A stretch of DNA of 12,867 nucleotides. Origin: Candidatus Acidiferrales bacterium. GTDB lineage: Bacteria; Acidobacteriota; Terriglobia; Acidoferrales; UBA7541. Shown in pieces: positions 1 through 7,427 of this stretch. A program made the translations under genes and the position numbers. The notes under the pieces are model-generated. The model was not told where the DNA came from and searched no databases. It was given only the letters and a program-made list of their open reading frames with translations. Position 1 is the first letter of the stretch. Each line of letters begins with the position of its first letter. The DNA is taken from assembly GCA_030043155.1 (NCBI GenBank), contig JASHYE010000143.1:1-12867 (forward strand), in the 5' to 3' direction.

Positions 1-297
1 CGCATCGGTTACGAGGGCATTCGACATGCAATGCGAGGAAATCTCATTGAGAACTTCGATGGCAGCCACAACCGGCAATGCAACATAAACCAATTCTGCG
101 CCGCGAACTGCATGACTCACATCTGCCGTCCGTTCCCATTGAAACCTGCTCGCGCCCAACCTGTCCAAAACCTCTGGCCTATCGAACGCAATGATAGACG
201 TGCCTGGCTGCGCTTTCTCAATTGCTGCGCCAAATGATGCACCGATCAGCCCGGTGCCCAAAATCGCTACACGGCGAAACTCGCCTTTTGGATTCAT
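1..297 (-). CDS. tyrA: Prephenate dehydrogenase, N-terminal part (cut by window edge)
   Basis: This is the first 99 codons of a gene running off the left edge; translating the minus strand from the ATG at 297 gives an open frame to base 1. The family oxidatively decarboxylates prephenate to 4-hydroxyphenylpyruvate with NAD(P)+, the committed step to tyrosine, in the cytoplasm. A Rossmann dinucleotide-binding start is visible (VAILGTGLIGASFGAAI, residues 10-26), followed by an Asp at the end of the second strand (IIAFDRP) and the family's VALPVVAAIEVL and ALVTDA stretches, the latter normally preceding GSTK. It starts 3 bases after the trpA stop, so it is very likely the next gene of the trp operon. 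The Shine-Dalgarno is poor: AAGGG abuts the ATG, and a GAG lies about 8 bases upstream. The catalytic C-terminal half is outside the window, so an arogenate-specific enzyme or a fusion cannot be excluded. Confidence 0.88.
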   Translation of the reverse strand, partial: MNPKGEFRRVAILGTGLIGASFGAAIEKAQPGTSIIAFDRPEVLDRLGASRFQWERTADVSHAVRGAELVYVALPVVAAIEVLNEISSHCMSNALVTDA

Positions 298-300
298 CCC

Positions 301-1149
301 TTAAGCTCTACGGCTCACTCCGTGTTTAGCAGCTTCCTTCAGTGTGCGTATTTGCGCTGCCACTCGATCTGCCGCTTCAGTAATGGAATGCGCCTTCTCA
401 ATTTCCGAGACCAAAGAGGATCCCACAACGACCGCATCTGCGATTCCACCCAGCACGGTAACCTGTGTAGCCACGGAAATTCCAAATCCCACAGCGATTG
501 GTAGCTGACTGAATTTTCGGATCTGCCGCACGATCGCGGGCAATTCTTCGGGCAGGGAATCCTTTGCGCCGGTAACGCCGGTGCGTGAAACCGCATACAA
601 AAATCCACTGGAGCAGGCCGCGATCCGCTTTAGTCGTTCATCTGTTGAAGTTGGCGCCGCCAGGAAAATGGTATCCAAACCGCCTGCGTGCATCGTGTCG
701 CAGTATTCAGTGGATTCCTCCGGTGTCATATCCGTTACCAGAACCCCGTCCGCCCCCGCGCCAAAAGCTTTCTTCGCAAATTTATCGAGGCCCATCTGCA
801 ATATGGGATTGAGATAACCGAACAACACGATCGGTATGTCCGTCTGTTTACGCAATGCCTCAACCAGGTCAATCACTCGATCGAGCGTAGTTCCGGATCG
901 CAATGCCCGCTCACTGGCCCGCTGAATTGTGGGACCATCGGCAACCGGATCGCTAAAGGGAATCCCCAGCTCAATTACGTCCGCCCCAGCCTGGGCGATT
1001 CGCAAAACAATCTCGCGAGTGCCTTCAATCGACGGATCGCCAGCAGTTACATAGGCGATTAACCCAAGCTCACCTTTCCTTGCTAGCTCTTCAAATTTGC
1101 GTCCGATGCGGGTTCTTAATTGAACGGATGCGCCTTTTGATTCACGCAT
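301..1149 (-). CDS. trpA: Tryptophan synthase alpha subunit
   Basis: TrpA cleaves indole-3-glycerol phosphate to indole and glyceraldehyde 3-phosphate and channels indole to TrpB in the cytoplasmic alpha2-beta2 complex. The protein has 282 residues, close to the usual 260-280, and forms one TIM barrel. The signature [17 protein letters not shown] spans residues 60-76 and carries the two catalytic acids, Glu60 and Asp71 (Salmonella Glu49 and Asp60 by alignment of this block). The phosphate-binding end of the barrel is seen in VGFGIS and VVVGSSLV. The start ATG lies inside the end of trpB; the two genes share 8 bases (ATGCGTGA), typical of translational coupling of the two subunits. No strong Shine-Dalgarno is visible, which fits coupling. 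The first 10 or so residues are not part of the conserved fold. Confidence 0.97.
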   Translation of the reverse strand: MRESKGASVQLRTRIGRKFEELARKGELGLIAYVTAGDPSIEGTREIVLRIAQAGADVIELGIPFSDPVADGPTIQRASERALRSGTTLDRVIDLVEALRKQTDIPIVLFGYLNPILQMGLDKFAKKAFGAGADGVLVTDMTPEESTEYCDTMHAGGLDTIFLAAPTSTDERLKRIAACSSGFLYAVSRTGVTGAKDSLPEELPAIVRQIRKFSQLPIAVGFGISVATQVTVLGGIADAVVVGSSLVSEIEKAHSITEAADRVAAQIRTLKEAAKHGVSRRA

Positions 1150-2359
1150 ACTTCGCCAGGATCTCCATGTCCTTGTCGCCGCGTCCGGAAAGATTCACGA
1201 TGACCAGTTCATTCTTGCCCATCCGAGGAGCGCGCCGCATCACTTCCGCTATTGCGTGAGCTGACTCCAATGCGGGGATAATTCCCTCCAGAGTCGCCAG
1301 CGTGCGCAATGCATGAACCGCCTCTTCATCGGTCACGGCGGTGTATTCGGCCCGTCCTCGATCCGCCAGCCATGCGTGCTCCGGCCCGACGGCTGGATAA
1401 TCGAGCCCCGCCGAAACAGAGTGGGTTTTTGCTATTTGGCCGTCCGAATTCTGCAAAACGTAAGTGTACGTTCCCTGAAGAACGCCGGGCTTCGCGCCGG
1501 CAAACTCCGCCGCAGCGGCCAAGCGCGCTGCGTGTTCACCAAGCCCGGTACCACGACCACCTGCCTCGACTCCAATCATCTTCACGTTCGCATCGTCCAG
1601 AAATTCATGGAAAAGACCAATGGCGTTTGATCCACCACCGACGCATGCGAAAAGCCAATTCGGCAAACGCCCCTCCGCCGCCAAAATCTGCTGTTTCGCT
1701 TCCTTCCCAATCACTGCGTGGAAATCGCGAACCATCATGGGATATGGGTGTGCACCCAGCACCGAGCCCAACAGATAATGCGTCGTCCTCACATTTGTGA
1801 CCCAGTCACGCATCGCCTCGTTGATTGCGTCCTTCAGTGTTTTGCTGCCTGAGTCCACTCCAACGACTTCCGCGCCCAGGAGCCGCATACGAAAGACATT
1901 CAGCCGCTGGCGCTCCATGTCTTCTGTGCCCATATATACCGTGCACTCGAGGCCCAGCCGCGCCGCAACCGTTGCGGTGGCCACGCCATGCTGGCCAGCA
2001 CCTGTTTCAGCTATCACGCGCCGCTTGCCCATGCGCTTTGCGAGTAATCCCTGCCCTATGGAGTTATTGATTTTATGCGCTCCCGTGTGCAGCAAATCCT
2101 CGCGTTTCAGGTAGATTTTGGGACCGCTCAAACTTGCGGTGAGCCGGGATGCGAACTGGAGTGGTGTTGGACGTCCAGCAAAGTCCTTGAGCATCCGATC
2201 AACTTCGGCACGGAATGTCGCATCGTTGCGCGCTTCTTCGTAAGCCCGCTCCAACTCCTCAAGCGGTGCCATGAGAGTCTCCGGCACATATCGGCCTCCA
2301 TATGCACCGAACCTCCCGCGAGCGTCAGGCGCCTGCGCTATTGCAACAATGCTTTTCAT
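1142..2359 (-). CDS. trpB: Tryptophan synthase beta subunit (TrpB1 type)
   Basis: TrpB is the PLP enzyme that condenses indole with L-serine to give L-tryptophan. The 405 residues match the TrpB1 length. [14 protein letters not shown] (residues 91-104) holds the PLP Schiff-base lysine, Lys96. AETGAGQHG follows, with Glu118 corresponding to the catalytic glutamate of the family. GGGSNAIG is the PLP phosphate loop, [15 protein letters not shown] is the TrpB1 block, and NLSGRGDKD lies near the C-terminus. These mark TrpB1, the form that partners TrpA, rather than TrpB2. The ATG overlaps the trpF stop as ATGA and is preceded by AGGA with a 7-base spacer. The gene sits between trpF and trpA with no gap on either side. 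No residue needed for catalysis looks altered. Confidence 0.98.
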   Translation of the reverse strand: MKSIVAIAQAPDARGRFGAYGGRYVPETLMAPLEELERAYEEARNDATFRAEVDRMLKDFAGRPTPLQFASRLTASLSGPKIYLKREDLLHTGAHKINNSIGQGLLAKRMGKRRVIAETGAGQHGVATATVAARLGLECTVYMGTEDMERQRLNVFRMRLLGAEVVGVDSGSKTLKDAINEAMRDWVTNVRTTHYLLGSVLGAHPYPMMVRDFHAVIGKEAKQQILAAEGRLPNWLFACVGGGSNAIGLFHEFLDDANVKMIGVEAGGRGTGLGEHAARLAAAAEFAGAKPGVLQGTYTYVLQNSDGQIAKTHSVSAGLDYPAVGPEHAWLADRGRAEYTAVTDEEAVHALRTLATLEGIIPALESAHAIAEVMRRAPRMGKNELVIVNLSGRGDKDMEILAKYA

Positions 2360-3042
2360 TTTGTGTTCCTGGGACGCTTTCCGAGCACTTTGAGAAATTC
2401 CCGCATTTTCCTCGGGTCTTTTTTTCCTGGCGAGCGCTCCACTCCACTACAAACATCCACGGCGCAAATTCCTGCAGCACAAACCGCCCGTCGCACATTC
2501 TGTCTGGTCAGCCCACCGGCGAGAATCAGCGGCGTTGACTGTCCCCCACTTCTCGCAATGCTCCAATCGAATGTTTTCCCGGTTCCTCCGTGCAATCGAT
2601 GATCATAACCATCGAGCAAGAAAGCGCTGGCCGCCGAGTACCGTTTCAACTGTTTCATATCGAATGAAGGGCCCACTCGGAAAGCCTTTATCACGGGAAG
2701 ATGCCGCGCGAGCCTCGCGACCGTTGCTGGACTCTCATTTCCGTGAAGTTGAACAGCCTGAAGTTTTGCCGTCCGCGTGAATCTCATTACATCTCTAGCC
2801 GGTGCGTCTACAAAAACACCCACTGCCGCGATTTCATGAGGCAGTTGGCGAATAATCCTTCGTGCTTGCGAAATCCCGATCTTACGCGGACTCTTCGCAT
2901 AAAAATTAAATCCCAGCGCTTGAGCGCCGTTCTCGGAGGCCAGCTTAGCGTCCCGCGAGTTCGTGATTCCGCAAATCTTGACTGTAACTGCCGCGCGCTT
3001 TAGGGATTTAGATTTCATGGGACGGGCAGATGGTCTCTCCAC
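2356..3042 (-). CDS. trpF: Phosphoribosylanthranilate isomerase
   Basis: TrpF converts N-(5-phosphoribosyl)anthranilate to CdRP, the step before TrpC. The 228-residue protein is a single TIM barrel. VKICGIT (residues 21-27) contains the catalytic base Cys24, and LLDGYD contains the catalytic acid Asp144. [21 protein letters not shown] and [14 protein letters not shown] are the ligand- and phosphate-binding blocks (the usual form of the last one is DVSSGVE..PG.KD). The start given is a GTG 3 bases after the trpC stop, with GGA six bases upstream. An ATG eight codons further in (base 3018) would also leave the whole fold intact but lacks a well-placed Shine-Dalgarno. The 4-base ATGA overlap with trpB indicates coupling. 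The family assignment is secure; only the exact start is uncertain. Confidence 0.95.
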   Translation of the reverse strand: MERPSARPMKSKSLKRAAVTVKICGITNSRDAKLASENGAQALGFNFYAKSPRKIGISQARRIIRQLPHEIAAVGVFVDAPARDVMRFTRTAKLQAVQLHGNESPATVARLARHLPVIKAFRVGPSFDMKQLKRYSAASAFLLDGYDHRLHGGTGKTFDWSIARSGGQSTPLILAGGLTRQNVRRAVCAAGICAVDVCSGVERSPGKKDPRKMREFLKVLGKRPRNTK

Positions 3043-3045
3043 TTT

Positions 3046-3852
3046 CTATCCGTTCTCGCTGAGCAGCTTCACCAGTTCGGCGCCAGGATCGGCCGCACTC
3101 ATCAGATGTTCGCCGATGAGAAACGCATCAAAGCCCGCTTCGTGCAGCCGCTTCAGTTCCGTACCACTCCGAATGCCTGATTCACTCACCGCCAAGCATT
3201 CCTGCGGGACAGCATCCACCAACTCAAGCGATTTCTCTACGCTTACTTCGAATGTCCTCAGGTCTCGATTGTTGATCCCAATGATTTTTGCACTTACTGC
3301 CGCCGCGCGGTCCACTTCTTCGCGCGAATGTGCCTCGACGAGGGCCTCCATCCCAAGAGTCCTTCCAAGCGCAAGCAGATCGCTTAACTCATGGTCATCC
3401 AAAATTGCAGCAATTAGCAAAAATGAATCTGCATTAGCGGCGCGAGCTTCCCATATCTGCCATGGATCGATGATAAAATCCTTGCGAAGAATAGGGATCT
3501 TCGTCGCCCCCGATACCTGCTTCAAATCACCAAGACTGCCTTGAAAGAAGTCTTCCTCAGTGAGAACCGACAGCGCCGCCGCGCCGCTTGCCTCCAGTAA
3601 CCGAGCAGTCTCCGCCGGCCGGTAGTCCTCACGCAAAAGCCCTCTTGATGGCGAAGCTTTCTTGAGCTCCGCAATGATGTTCAGCCCCTCGCGCGACAGC
3701 GCACCTACGAAATCCCGCACTGGCGTGGACTTCCTCTCGACTGCGATTTTGAGAGCGACATCCGGCAGAACTCGCTTGCGATGCGCGATGGTTTCGCGCC
3801 GCCGCTCGACAATATGAGCCAAGACATTGCTGGAGCTAGTTTTGACTTCCAT
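3046..3852 (-). CDS. trpC: Indole-3-glycerol phosphate synthase
   Basis: TrpC closes the indole ring, turning CdRP into indole-3-glycerol phosphate with loss of CO2 and water. At 268 residues it is the monofunctional enzyme, not the TrpC-TrpF fusion of enteric bacteria; trpF is a separate gene just downstream. Catalytic residues can be placed by family blocks: Glu62 and Lys64 in AELKKASPSRG, Lys124 in LRKDFIID, Glu173 in LVEAHS, Asn194 in GINNRDL, and Glu224/Ser225 in SESGI. GEHLM near the end completes the barrel. It is the first gene of the minus-strand run, with a recognisable promoter upstream and a leader of roughly 60 bases. The Shine-Dalgarno is weak (AAAGCG close to the ATG). Confidence 0.97.
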   Translation of the reverse strand: MEVKTSSSNVLAHIVERRRETIAHRKRVLPDVALKIAVERKSTPVRDFVGALSREGLNIIAELKKASPSRGLLREDYRPAETARLLEASGAAALSVLTEEDFFQGSLGDLKQVSGATKIPILRKDFIIDPWQIWEARAANADSFLLIAAILDDHELSDLLALGRTLGMEALVEAHSREEVDRAAAVSAKIIGINNRDLRTFEVSVEKSLELVDAVPQECLAVSESGIRSGTELKRLHEAGFDAFLIGEHLMSAADPGAELVKLLSENG

Positions 3853-3917
3853 CGCTTTAAGAACACTCTCTCACAGACTGGCAGAATTCCCGCAGAGAGG
3901 GGGAAATCACTTCAAAT

Positions 3918-3946
3918 ATGCTAGTCTGCCCATTCGCGTGTGTCAA
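3918..3946 (-). promoter_or_regulatory. Predicted sigma70-type promoter of the trpCFBA-tyrA operon
   Basis: On the minus strand a perfect -35 hexamer TTGACA (3946-3941) is followed after exactly 17 bases by TAGCAT (3923-3918), matching 4 of 6 positions of the -10 consensus. The predicted start of transcription is near 3911, leaving a leader of about 60 bases before the trpC ATG. The leader holds no start codon, so there is no trp leader peptide of the enteric attenuator kind. A CTCTCT/AGAGAG pair (3866-3871 with 3894-3899) could form only a weak six-pair stem around a 22-base loop. The rest of the divergent gap 3853-3989 must also carry the promoter of the plus-strand glycosylase gene, for which I see no convincing hexamers. 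Confidence 0.6.
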
Positions 3947-3989
3947 TTTCAGCTACGTGCGCGGTCAAAATTGATCACGAATCTGATCT

Positions 3990-4688
3990 ATGCCATCAGC
4001 CAAGGAACAGCTAAGAGTTCTGAATGACATCATCGTATCCTGCCGCAAGTGTCCGCGGCTCGTTCGCTATCGGGAGTCCGTGGCGCGCACCAAAAAGCGC
4101 GCCTTTCTCAAGTGGGACTACTGGGGAAAGCCCGTCCCCGGTTTCGGCGACCCCCGGGCAGAACTTCTAATCGTTGGGCTGGCGCCGGCAGCACATGGCG
4201 GAAATCGCACCGGCCGCGCATTTACCGGTGATCGCTCAGGCGATTTTTTGTTTGAGGCGCTTCACCGTTGCGGGTTTGCCAATCAAGCCGAATCCCGAGA
4301 GCGCGGCGATGGACTCGTTCTGCGTAACGCCTATATCGGAATCGCGGTACGCTGTGCTCCGCCTGCCAACAAACCGCTTCCTTCGGAATTTGCAAACTGC
4401 CACCCTTACCTCGAAACGGAGATAAACGTTCTCAAACCAAGAGCTGTGCTCGCTCTGGGTGCAATCGCCTGGAGTGTCTATTTCCGGATTCTCAGGGATC
4501 AAGGCGCTGCTTTCACTCGAGCTGATTATCCGTTCGCTCATGGAGTTTCATATCAGCTGCCCGGCTGCCTACCACGCGTGTTCGCTTCGTACCACCCCAG
4601 CCAGCAGAACACGTTCACAGGACGACTCACTGCGGCCATGTTCACGCAAGTTTTGAACGATATTCAGCGCCACCTCGACACCAGGTAA
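3990..4688 (+). CDS. Family 5 (UDGb-like) uracil-DNA glycosylase with 4Fe-4S cluster
   Basis: The protein removes uracil, and in this family often other deaminated bases, from DNA to start base excision repair. The 232 residues have four cysteines spaced for a 4Fe-4S cluster: Cys18 and Cys21 (SCRKCPRL), Cys122 (RCAPP) and Cys137 (NCHP). Active-site motif 1 is GLAPAAHGGNRTGRAFTGD (63-81). Its Ala-Ala before His, in place of the polar Asp/Asn or Glu of other families, is the family 5 hallmark. Motif 2 is HPSQQNTFTG (202-211). An in-frame TGA two codons before the ATG fixes 3990 as the earliest start, and the first cluster cysteine forbids a much later one. Shine-Dalgarno signal is weak. It is transcribed away from trpC. 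Family 4 is the main alternative, but motif 1 argues against it. Confidence 0.9.
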   Translation: MPSAKEQLRVLNDIIVSCRKCPRLVRYRESVARTKKRAFLKWDYWGKPVPGFGDPRAELLIVGLAPAAHGGNRTGRAFTGDRSGDFLFEALHRCGFANQAESRERGDGLVLRNAYIGIAVRCAPPANKPLPSEFANCHPYLETEINVLKPRAVLALGAIAWSVYFRILRDQGAAFTRADYPFAHGVSYQLPGCLPRVFASYHPSQQNTFTGRLTAAMFTQVLNDIQRHLDTR

Positions 4689-4716
4689 CACATCTGCTTA
4701 ATGAGGTGCTCTCAAA

Positions 4717-4744
4717 TTGCCCACAGCTCAAAACTTACTATTCT
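4717..4744 (+). promoter_or_regulatory. Possible weak promoter before the propeller gene
   Basis: TTGCCC (4717-4722) and TATTCT (4739-4744) lie 16 bases apart, each matching 4 of 6 consensus positions. The predicted transcript would start about 20-25 bases before the ATG at 4774, just leaving room for its Shine-Dalgarno. This is a low-information match. The gene could equally be read through from the glycosylase gene, whose stop is 85 bases upstream of the ATG, and I see no terminator in that gap. Confidence 0.3.
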
Positions 4745-4762
4745 CTTTGTCCAGCAGAAATC

Positions 4763-4767
4763 AGGAG
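4763..4767 (+). promoter_or_regulatory. Ribosome binding site deciding the propeller gene start
   Basis: AGGAG ends six bases before the ATG at 4774, an ideal Shine-Dalgarno. It rules against the longer reading from a TTG at 4717, which would add 19 polar residues in front of a clear signal peptide. Confidence 0.8.
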
Positions 4768-4773
4768 CGCCTA

Positions 4774-5823
4774 ATGTCCAATATTCTGAAAATAGGACTC
4801 AAATGGCTGACCCCTTTGGCCATCGCCTTCATGTTCTTCTCCGTCATTCCAATTGCTTCCGCCGCTCCGCAATCCTCAGTTCCCCTCGTTCTGATCCACC
4901 GCTTCAGGTTGCCGAGCTATGTTGTGGGCCGCTTTGATCATTTCGGAGTCGATTTGGAAGGAAATCGCTTATTTCTGGCAGCAGAAAGTATGCACGAAGT
5001 GCTTGTCTTGAACCTAAAGACAGGCGCGATAATTCACAGAATCCGCGGCGTCGAGATTCCACACGCCATCGCGTATCGACAATCCGGCAATCGAATTTAC
5101 GTCACGGATGGAGGTGGAGCTCTCAAGGTTTTCGATGGCAAAACCTACCAGCTCATCGCCTCCATCAAGCTGCAGGTGGATGCGGATTCGCTGGCCTACG
5201 ATAAGACCATGCGCTACCTCTACATCGTCAATGGCGGTGAGGATGCCCATCAACCCAGTTCGCTGGTCAGCGTGATCGATACCAACACTGACATGAAGGT
5301 TGGTGAAGTCACGATCAGCAGTCCCCATGTGGAAGCGATGGTCGTCGATATGGCCAGCTCTCGCCTGTACGTAAATAATACGGGTGAGAACCAGGTGGAC
5401 GTAATCGATCGTGAGAAATATCGATTCATTACCAGTTGGCCGGTTACGTTGTGCAAGCAAAATGTTCCGGCCGGCCTCGACGAGGCTGATCAACGCCTCT
5501 TCATCGGCTGCCGAAGCGGAGAGATTTCCGTTTTCAATACGCAGACGGGGAAAGAAATCCAGGGTCTGACGATTGATAAGGATATCGACGACCTTACCTT
5601 TGATCCGCAGAATAAGCACATTTATGCGTCATGCGGTGCAGGCGATGGTTCCGTCTACGTTTATAGGCAAAGGTCCGCCGATCAATACGAACTGCTCGGG
5701 AAGGTCGCCACAGCCCCTGGCGCTCGCAACTCGCGGTACATTGCAAGCCTCCATGAGCTTTACGTATCTGTTCCCTCAAGGCAAGGATCTGCCGCCGAAA
5801 TATTAGTGTTCCGGGACAAATGA
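4774..5823 (+). CDS. Secreted YVTN/NHL-type beta-propeller protein, function unknown
   Basis: The mature protein is expected outside the cytoplasm. From the ATG at 4774 the product has 349 residues and opens with a Sec signal peptide: Lys residues at 6 and 10, a hydrophobic core (LTPLAIAFMFFSVI) and a probable cut after IASA, near residue 30. The rest is about seven repeats of 35-45 residues with the propeller pattern of a small-residue turn followed by RLFLAA, RIYVTD, YLYIVN, RLYVNN, RLFIGC, HIYASC or ELYVSV, then a strand ending in V.D. This is the surface-exposed beta-propeller fold of the YVTN family, which usually binds proteins or ligands rather than catalysing. I see no catalytic motif, no lipobox and no C-terminal sorting signal. 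It follows the glycosylase gene by 85 bases and is convergent with the chemosensory operon, 48 bases from its end. I cannot assign a specific role. Confidence 0.8.
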   Translation: MSNILKIGLKWLTPLAIAFMFFSVIPIASAAPQSSVPLVLIHRFRLPSYVVGRFDHFGVDLEGNRLFLAAESMHEVLVLNLKTGAIIHRIRGVEIPHAIAYRQSGNRIYVTDGGGALKVFDGKTYQLIASIKLQVDADSLAYDKTMRYLYIVNGGEDAHQPSSLVSVIDTNTDMKVGEVTISSPHVEAMVVDMASSRLYVNNTGENQVDVIDREKYRFITSWPVTLCKQNVPAGLDEADQRLFIGCRSGEISVFNTQTGKEIQGLTIDKDIDDLTFDPQNKHIYASCGAGDGSVYVYRQRSADQYELLGKVATAPGARNSRYIASLHELYVSVPSRQGSAAEILVFRDK

Positions 5824-5871
5824 AAACTGGCGGACAGTAATCGGCTCATCTGCGGAAGAAAAATTTCGGGA

Positions 5872-6591
5872 CTATTCAGTTTCTTGGAGAGTCCGCATGT
5901 GGGATTCCAGTGAAGCCACGTACTGGCGTTCCGCTTCGAGCTCAGATTGCAGCTTTTTTACGAGCATTTCCAAGCGTTGAATCTCAAAGCGCAATTTTTG
6001 TAGCTCTGCGGAATTTCCACTGGGTCGCGACAGGGCAAATGATGCCGCAGGAGTATCGGCAGAACTCGCAGGCAGTGTAGCGGGCCGCGGCGATGGCGCC
6101 GTCACAGCAGGCGCGGCGAAAATGCCCGACAGCGACGCGGCCGGTGCTATATCTTTTTTTGCTGTTTCTTGATCCGTGCTCGGAGCAGACGGTTTTGGGT
6201 TAAGCAGATTTTTGATGCGGGCAATCAGTTCCTGCGGCTGGAACGGCTTCCGAATCAGTTCGTCCGCCTTCGCCGCAATAGCTTTCTCAGCCACACCTCG
6301 ATCCACCACGCCCGACATGAGAATCACAGGTATCTTTGCAAGCGCCGTATCATTCTTGATGAACTGGCAGACTTCGTAGCCATCTTTCCCCGGCATGATT
6401 ACATCTGTGATGACCGCATCCGGAGCTGCTTCGCTGAATCTCTCCAAGGCCGATGCTGCATCGTGGCACGCGATCACATTGATCGATTCACGTCGAAACG
6501 CAATTTTGATAACTTCACGCATCGTCGCGCTATCATCGATGAAATAGACATTTGGAATTTTCTCCGCGGATGTATTGGCGGTTTCGCTCAT
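5872..6591 (-). CDS. Response regulator: canonical receiver plus Pro/Ala linker and coiled-coil tail
   Basis: This is the last gene of the chemosensory operon and a likely phosphorylation target of its CheA. Residues 13-130 form a complete receiver: acidic pair Asp19-Asp20 (FIDDS), phospho-acceptor Asp63 (ITDVIMPGKDGYE), switch Ser93 (LMSG) and Lys115 (RKPF). A low-complexity Ala/Pro/Ser linker follows (about 131-193). Residues 195-237 then show heptad-like spacing of Leu, Ile and Met amid Glu, Lys and Arg, a probable coiled coil. No DNA-binding, GGDEF or other known output domain is present in the 239 residues, so output is probably by protein contact, in the manner of PilG/PilH or CheY but with a dimerising tail. 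The ATG overlaps the upstream stop as ATGA. I see no clear terminator in the 48-base convergent gap after it. Confidence 0.88.
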   Translation of the reverse strand: MSETANTSAEKIPNVYFIDDSATMREVIKIAFRRESINVIACHDAASALERFSEAAPDAVITDVIMPGKDGYEVCQFIKNDTALAKIPVILMSGVVDRGVAEKAIAAKADELIRKPFQPQELIARIKNLLNPKPSAPSTDQETAKKDIAPAASLSGIFAAPAVTAPSPRPATLPASSADTPAASFALSRPSGNSAELQKLRFEIQRLEMLVKKLQSELEAERQYVASLESHMRTLQETE

Positions 6592-7427
6592 GAGTGTTCC
6601 ACCTCAATGTTGTTAGCCTCGGTGGCCGGCGGCTCATCCCGCTCAGTTCGGGCACGCGGCCTCTCTCCTGTGGCTTCCTCGTTGGCCGCTTCATCCAGTT
6701 CGCGCATTGCGTCCAGCATCAGATCAGTGGCGGAACGCAGAATTGTGCGGTTCGCGGCAGTCGTGCCGTAAACAAACTTGTATACTCCCTTTCCTACCCC
6801 CTCGCAGGACTTCAGGATGTGAATGACCGCCTCATCACCAAAGAGCGTCCCACATTCCGCATGAGAGAGTTCGCCACCATCAAAATAAATGACTCCATCA
6901 GTGGCTTCGGTATTGATATTCAATGCGCCGGTCTGACGTGCCTGATTCAGCATCTGAATCACGCCGGGCAAATCCATACGCGACAAATCACCTGTCAGCG
7001 TGGCAAGAGCGGTCGGCACCATCTGTGTAGGCTGGAATCCTTCTTGCCTGCTCAGCAGAAATGCGCGAACGTGCGCTGCGATATCTTCTGGCGACCGCCT
7101 GCGATCTACATAATCGTCGCAGCCGGAGCGGAACGCCTCCATCAGCGCCTGGTCTCCGCCGTTTCCCACAGCGAGGATCGCGATTGCTGCTGTTTTCGAA
7201 TCAGCTCGCAGGATTGGCGCAATTTCATACGCGCTCATCTCGCGAAGATTCGTTGCACACAGCACTGCGGCCGGCCGGTTCCACTCGAGCATCGTGAGCC
7301 CGTAAGCGGCGTGCGAGCATGTCGTGACATCAAATCCTTCTGCCTTCAAAGCATGACTGAGTCTCTTTGAAAAGTAGACATTGCTGTCGATAAGCAGGAT
7401 CTTCGGTTGCGCTGGAGTAGCATTCAT
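6588..7427 (-). CDS. Degenerate receiver fused to DUF4388/PATAN domain
   Basis: The 279-residue protein has a receiver fold (residues 8-128) that has lost its phosphorylation site. The acidic pair is reduced to IDSN (Asp14-Ser15), the acceptor position reads CATNLREMSAYE with Ala58 where Asp is expected, the switch Ser/Thr is Gly, and the conserved Lys-Pro is Arg-Arg (109-111). Residues 141-225 match the DUF4388/PATAN pattern: LTGDLSRMDLPGVIQML, TGALNI, GVIYFDGGELSHAECGTLFGDEA and GVYKFVY. The tail is acidic and polar. PATAN proteins in cyanobacteria relay chemosensory signals to type IV pilus motors, with PATAN ahead of the receiver; here the order is reversed. The start at 7427 is chosen because its ATG overlaps the preceding stop as ATGA; a reading from 7460 adds 11 residues without benefit. 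It probably acts by protein contact independent of phosphorylation. Confidence 0.85.
   Translation of the reverse strand: MNATPAQPKILLIDSNVYFSKRLSHALKAEGFDVTTCSHAAYGLTMLEWNRPAAVLCATNLREMSAYEIAPILRADSKTAAIAILAVGNGGDQALMEAFRSGCDDYVDRRRSPEDIAAHVRAFLLSRQEGFQPTQMVPTALATLTGDLSRMDLPGVIQMLNQARQTGALNINTEATDGVIYFDGGELSHAECGTLFGDEAVIHILKSCEGVGKGVYKFVYGTTAANRTILRSATDLMLDAMRELDEAANEEATGERPRARTERDEPPATEANNIEVEHS

Noticed and set aside
2963..3544. A 193-codon plus-strand frame across trpF and trpC
   Set aside because: It is a shadow of two conserved trp genes; the Ser/Arg-rich translation is typical of an antisense frame.
3866..3899. CTCTCT/AGAGAG pair in the trpC leader as a possible riboswitch or attenuator
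   Set aside because: Six pairs around a 22-base loop with no second structure, T run or leader ORF are too weak to call a regulatory RNA.
4671..4708. CACCTC...GAGGTG inverted repeat around the end of the glycosylase gene
   Set aside because: The loop would be about 26 bases, the stem is only six pairs, part is coding, and no T run follows, so it is not a credible terminator.
5014..5619. A 201-codon minus-strand frame inside the propeller gene
   Set aside because: It is fully covered by the propeller gene, whose repeats and signal peptide are evident.
5824..5871. Searched for a bidirectional terminator in the convergent gap
   Set aside because: No GC-rich stem of useful length followed by a T run is visible on either strand; the A-rich patch near 5857-5866 has no stem before it.
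6594..7370. A 258-codon open frame on the plus strand, opposite the REC/PATAN gene
   Set aside because: It is antisense to a gene whose domain motifs are clear, its product resembles no family I know, and there is no start signal.
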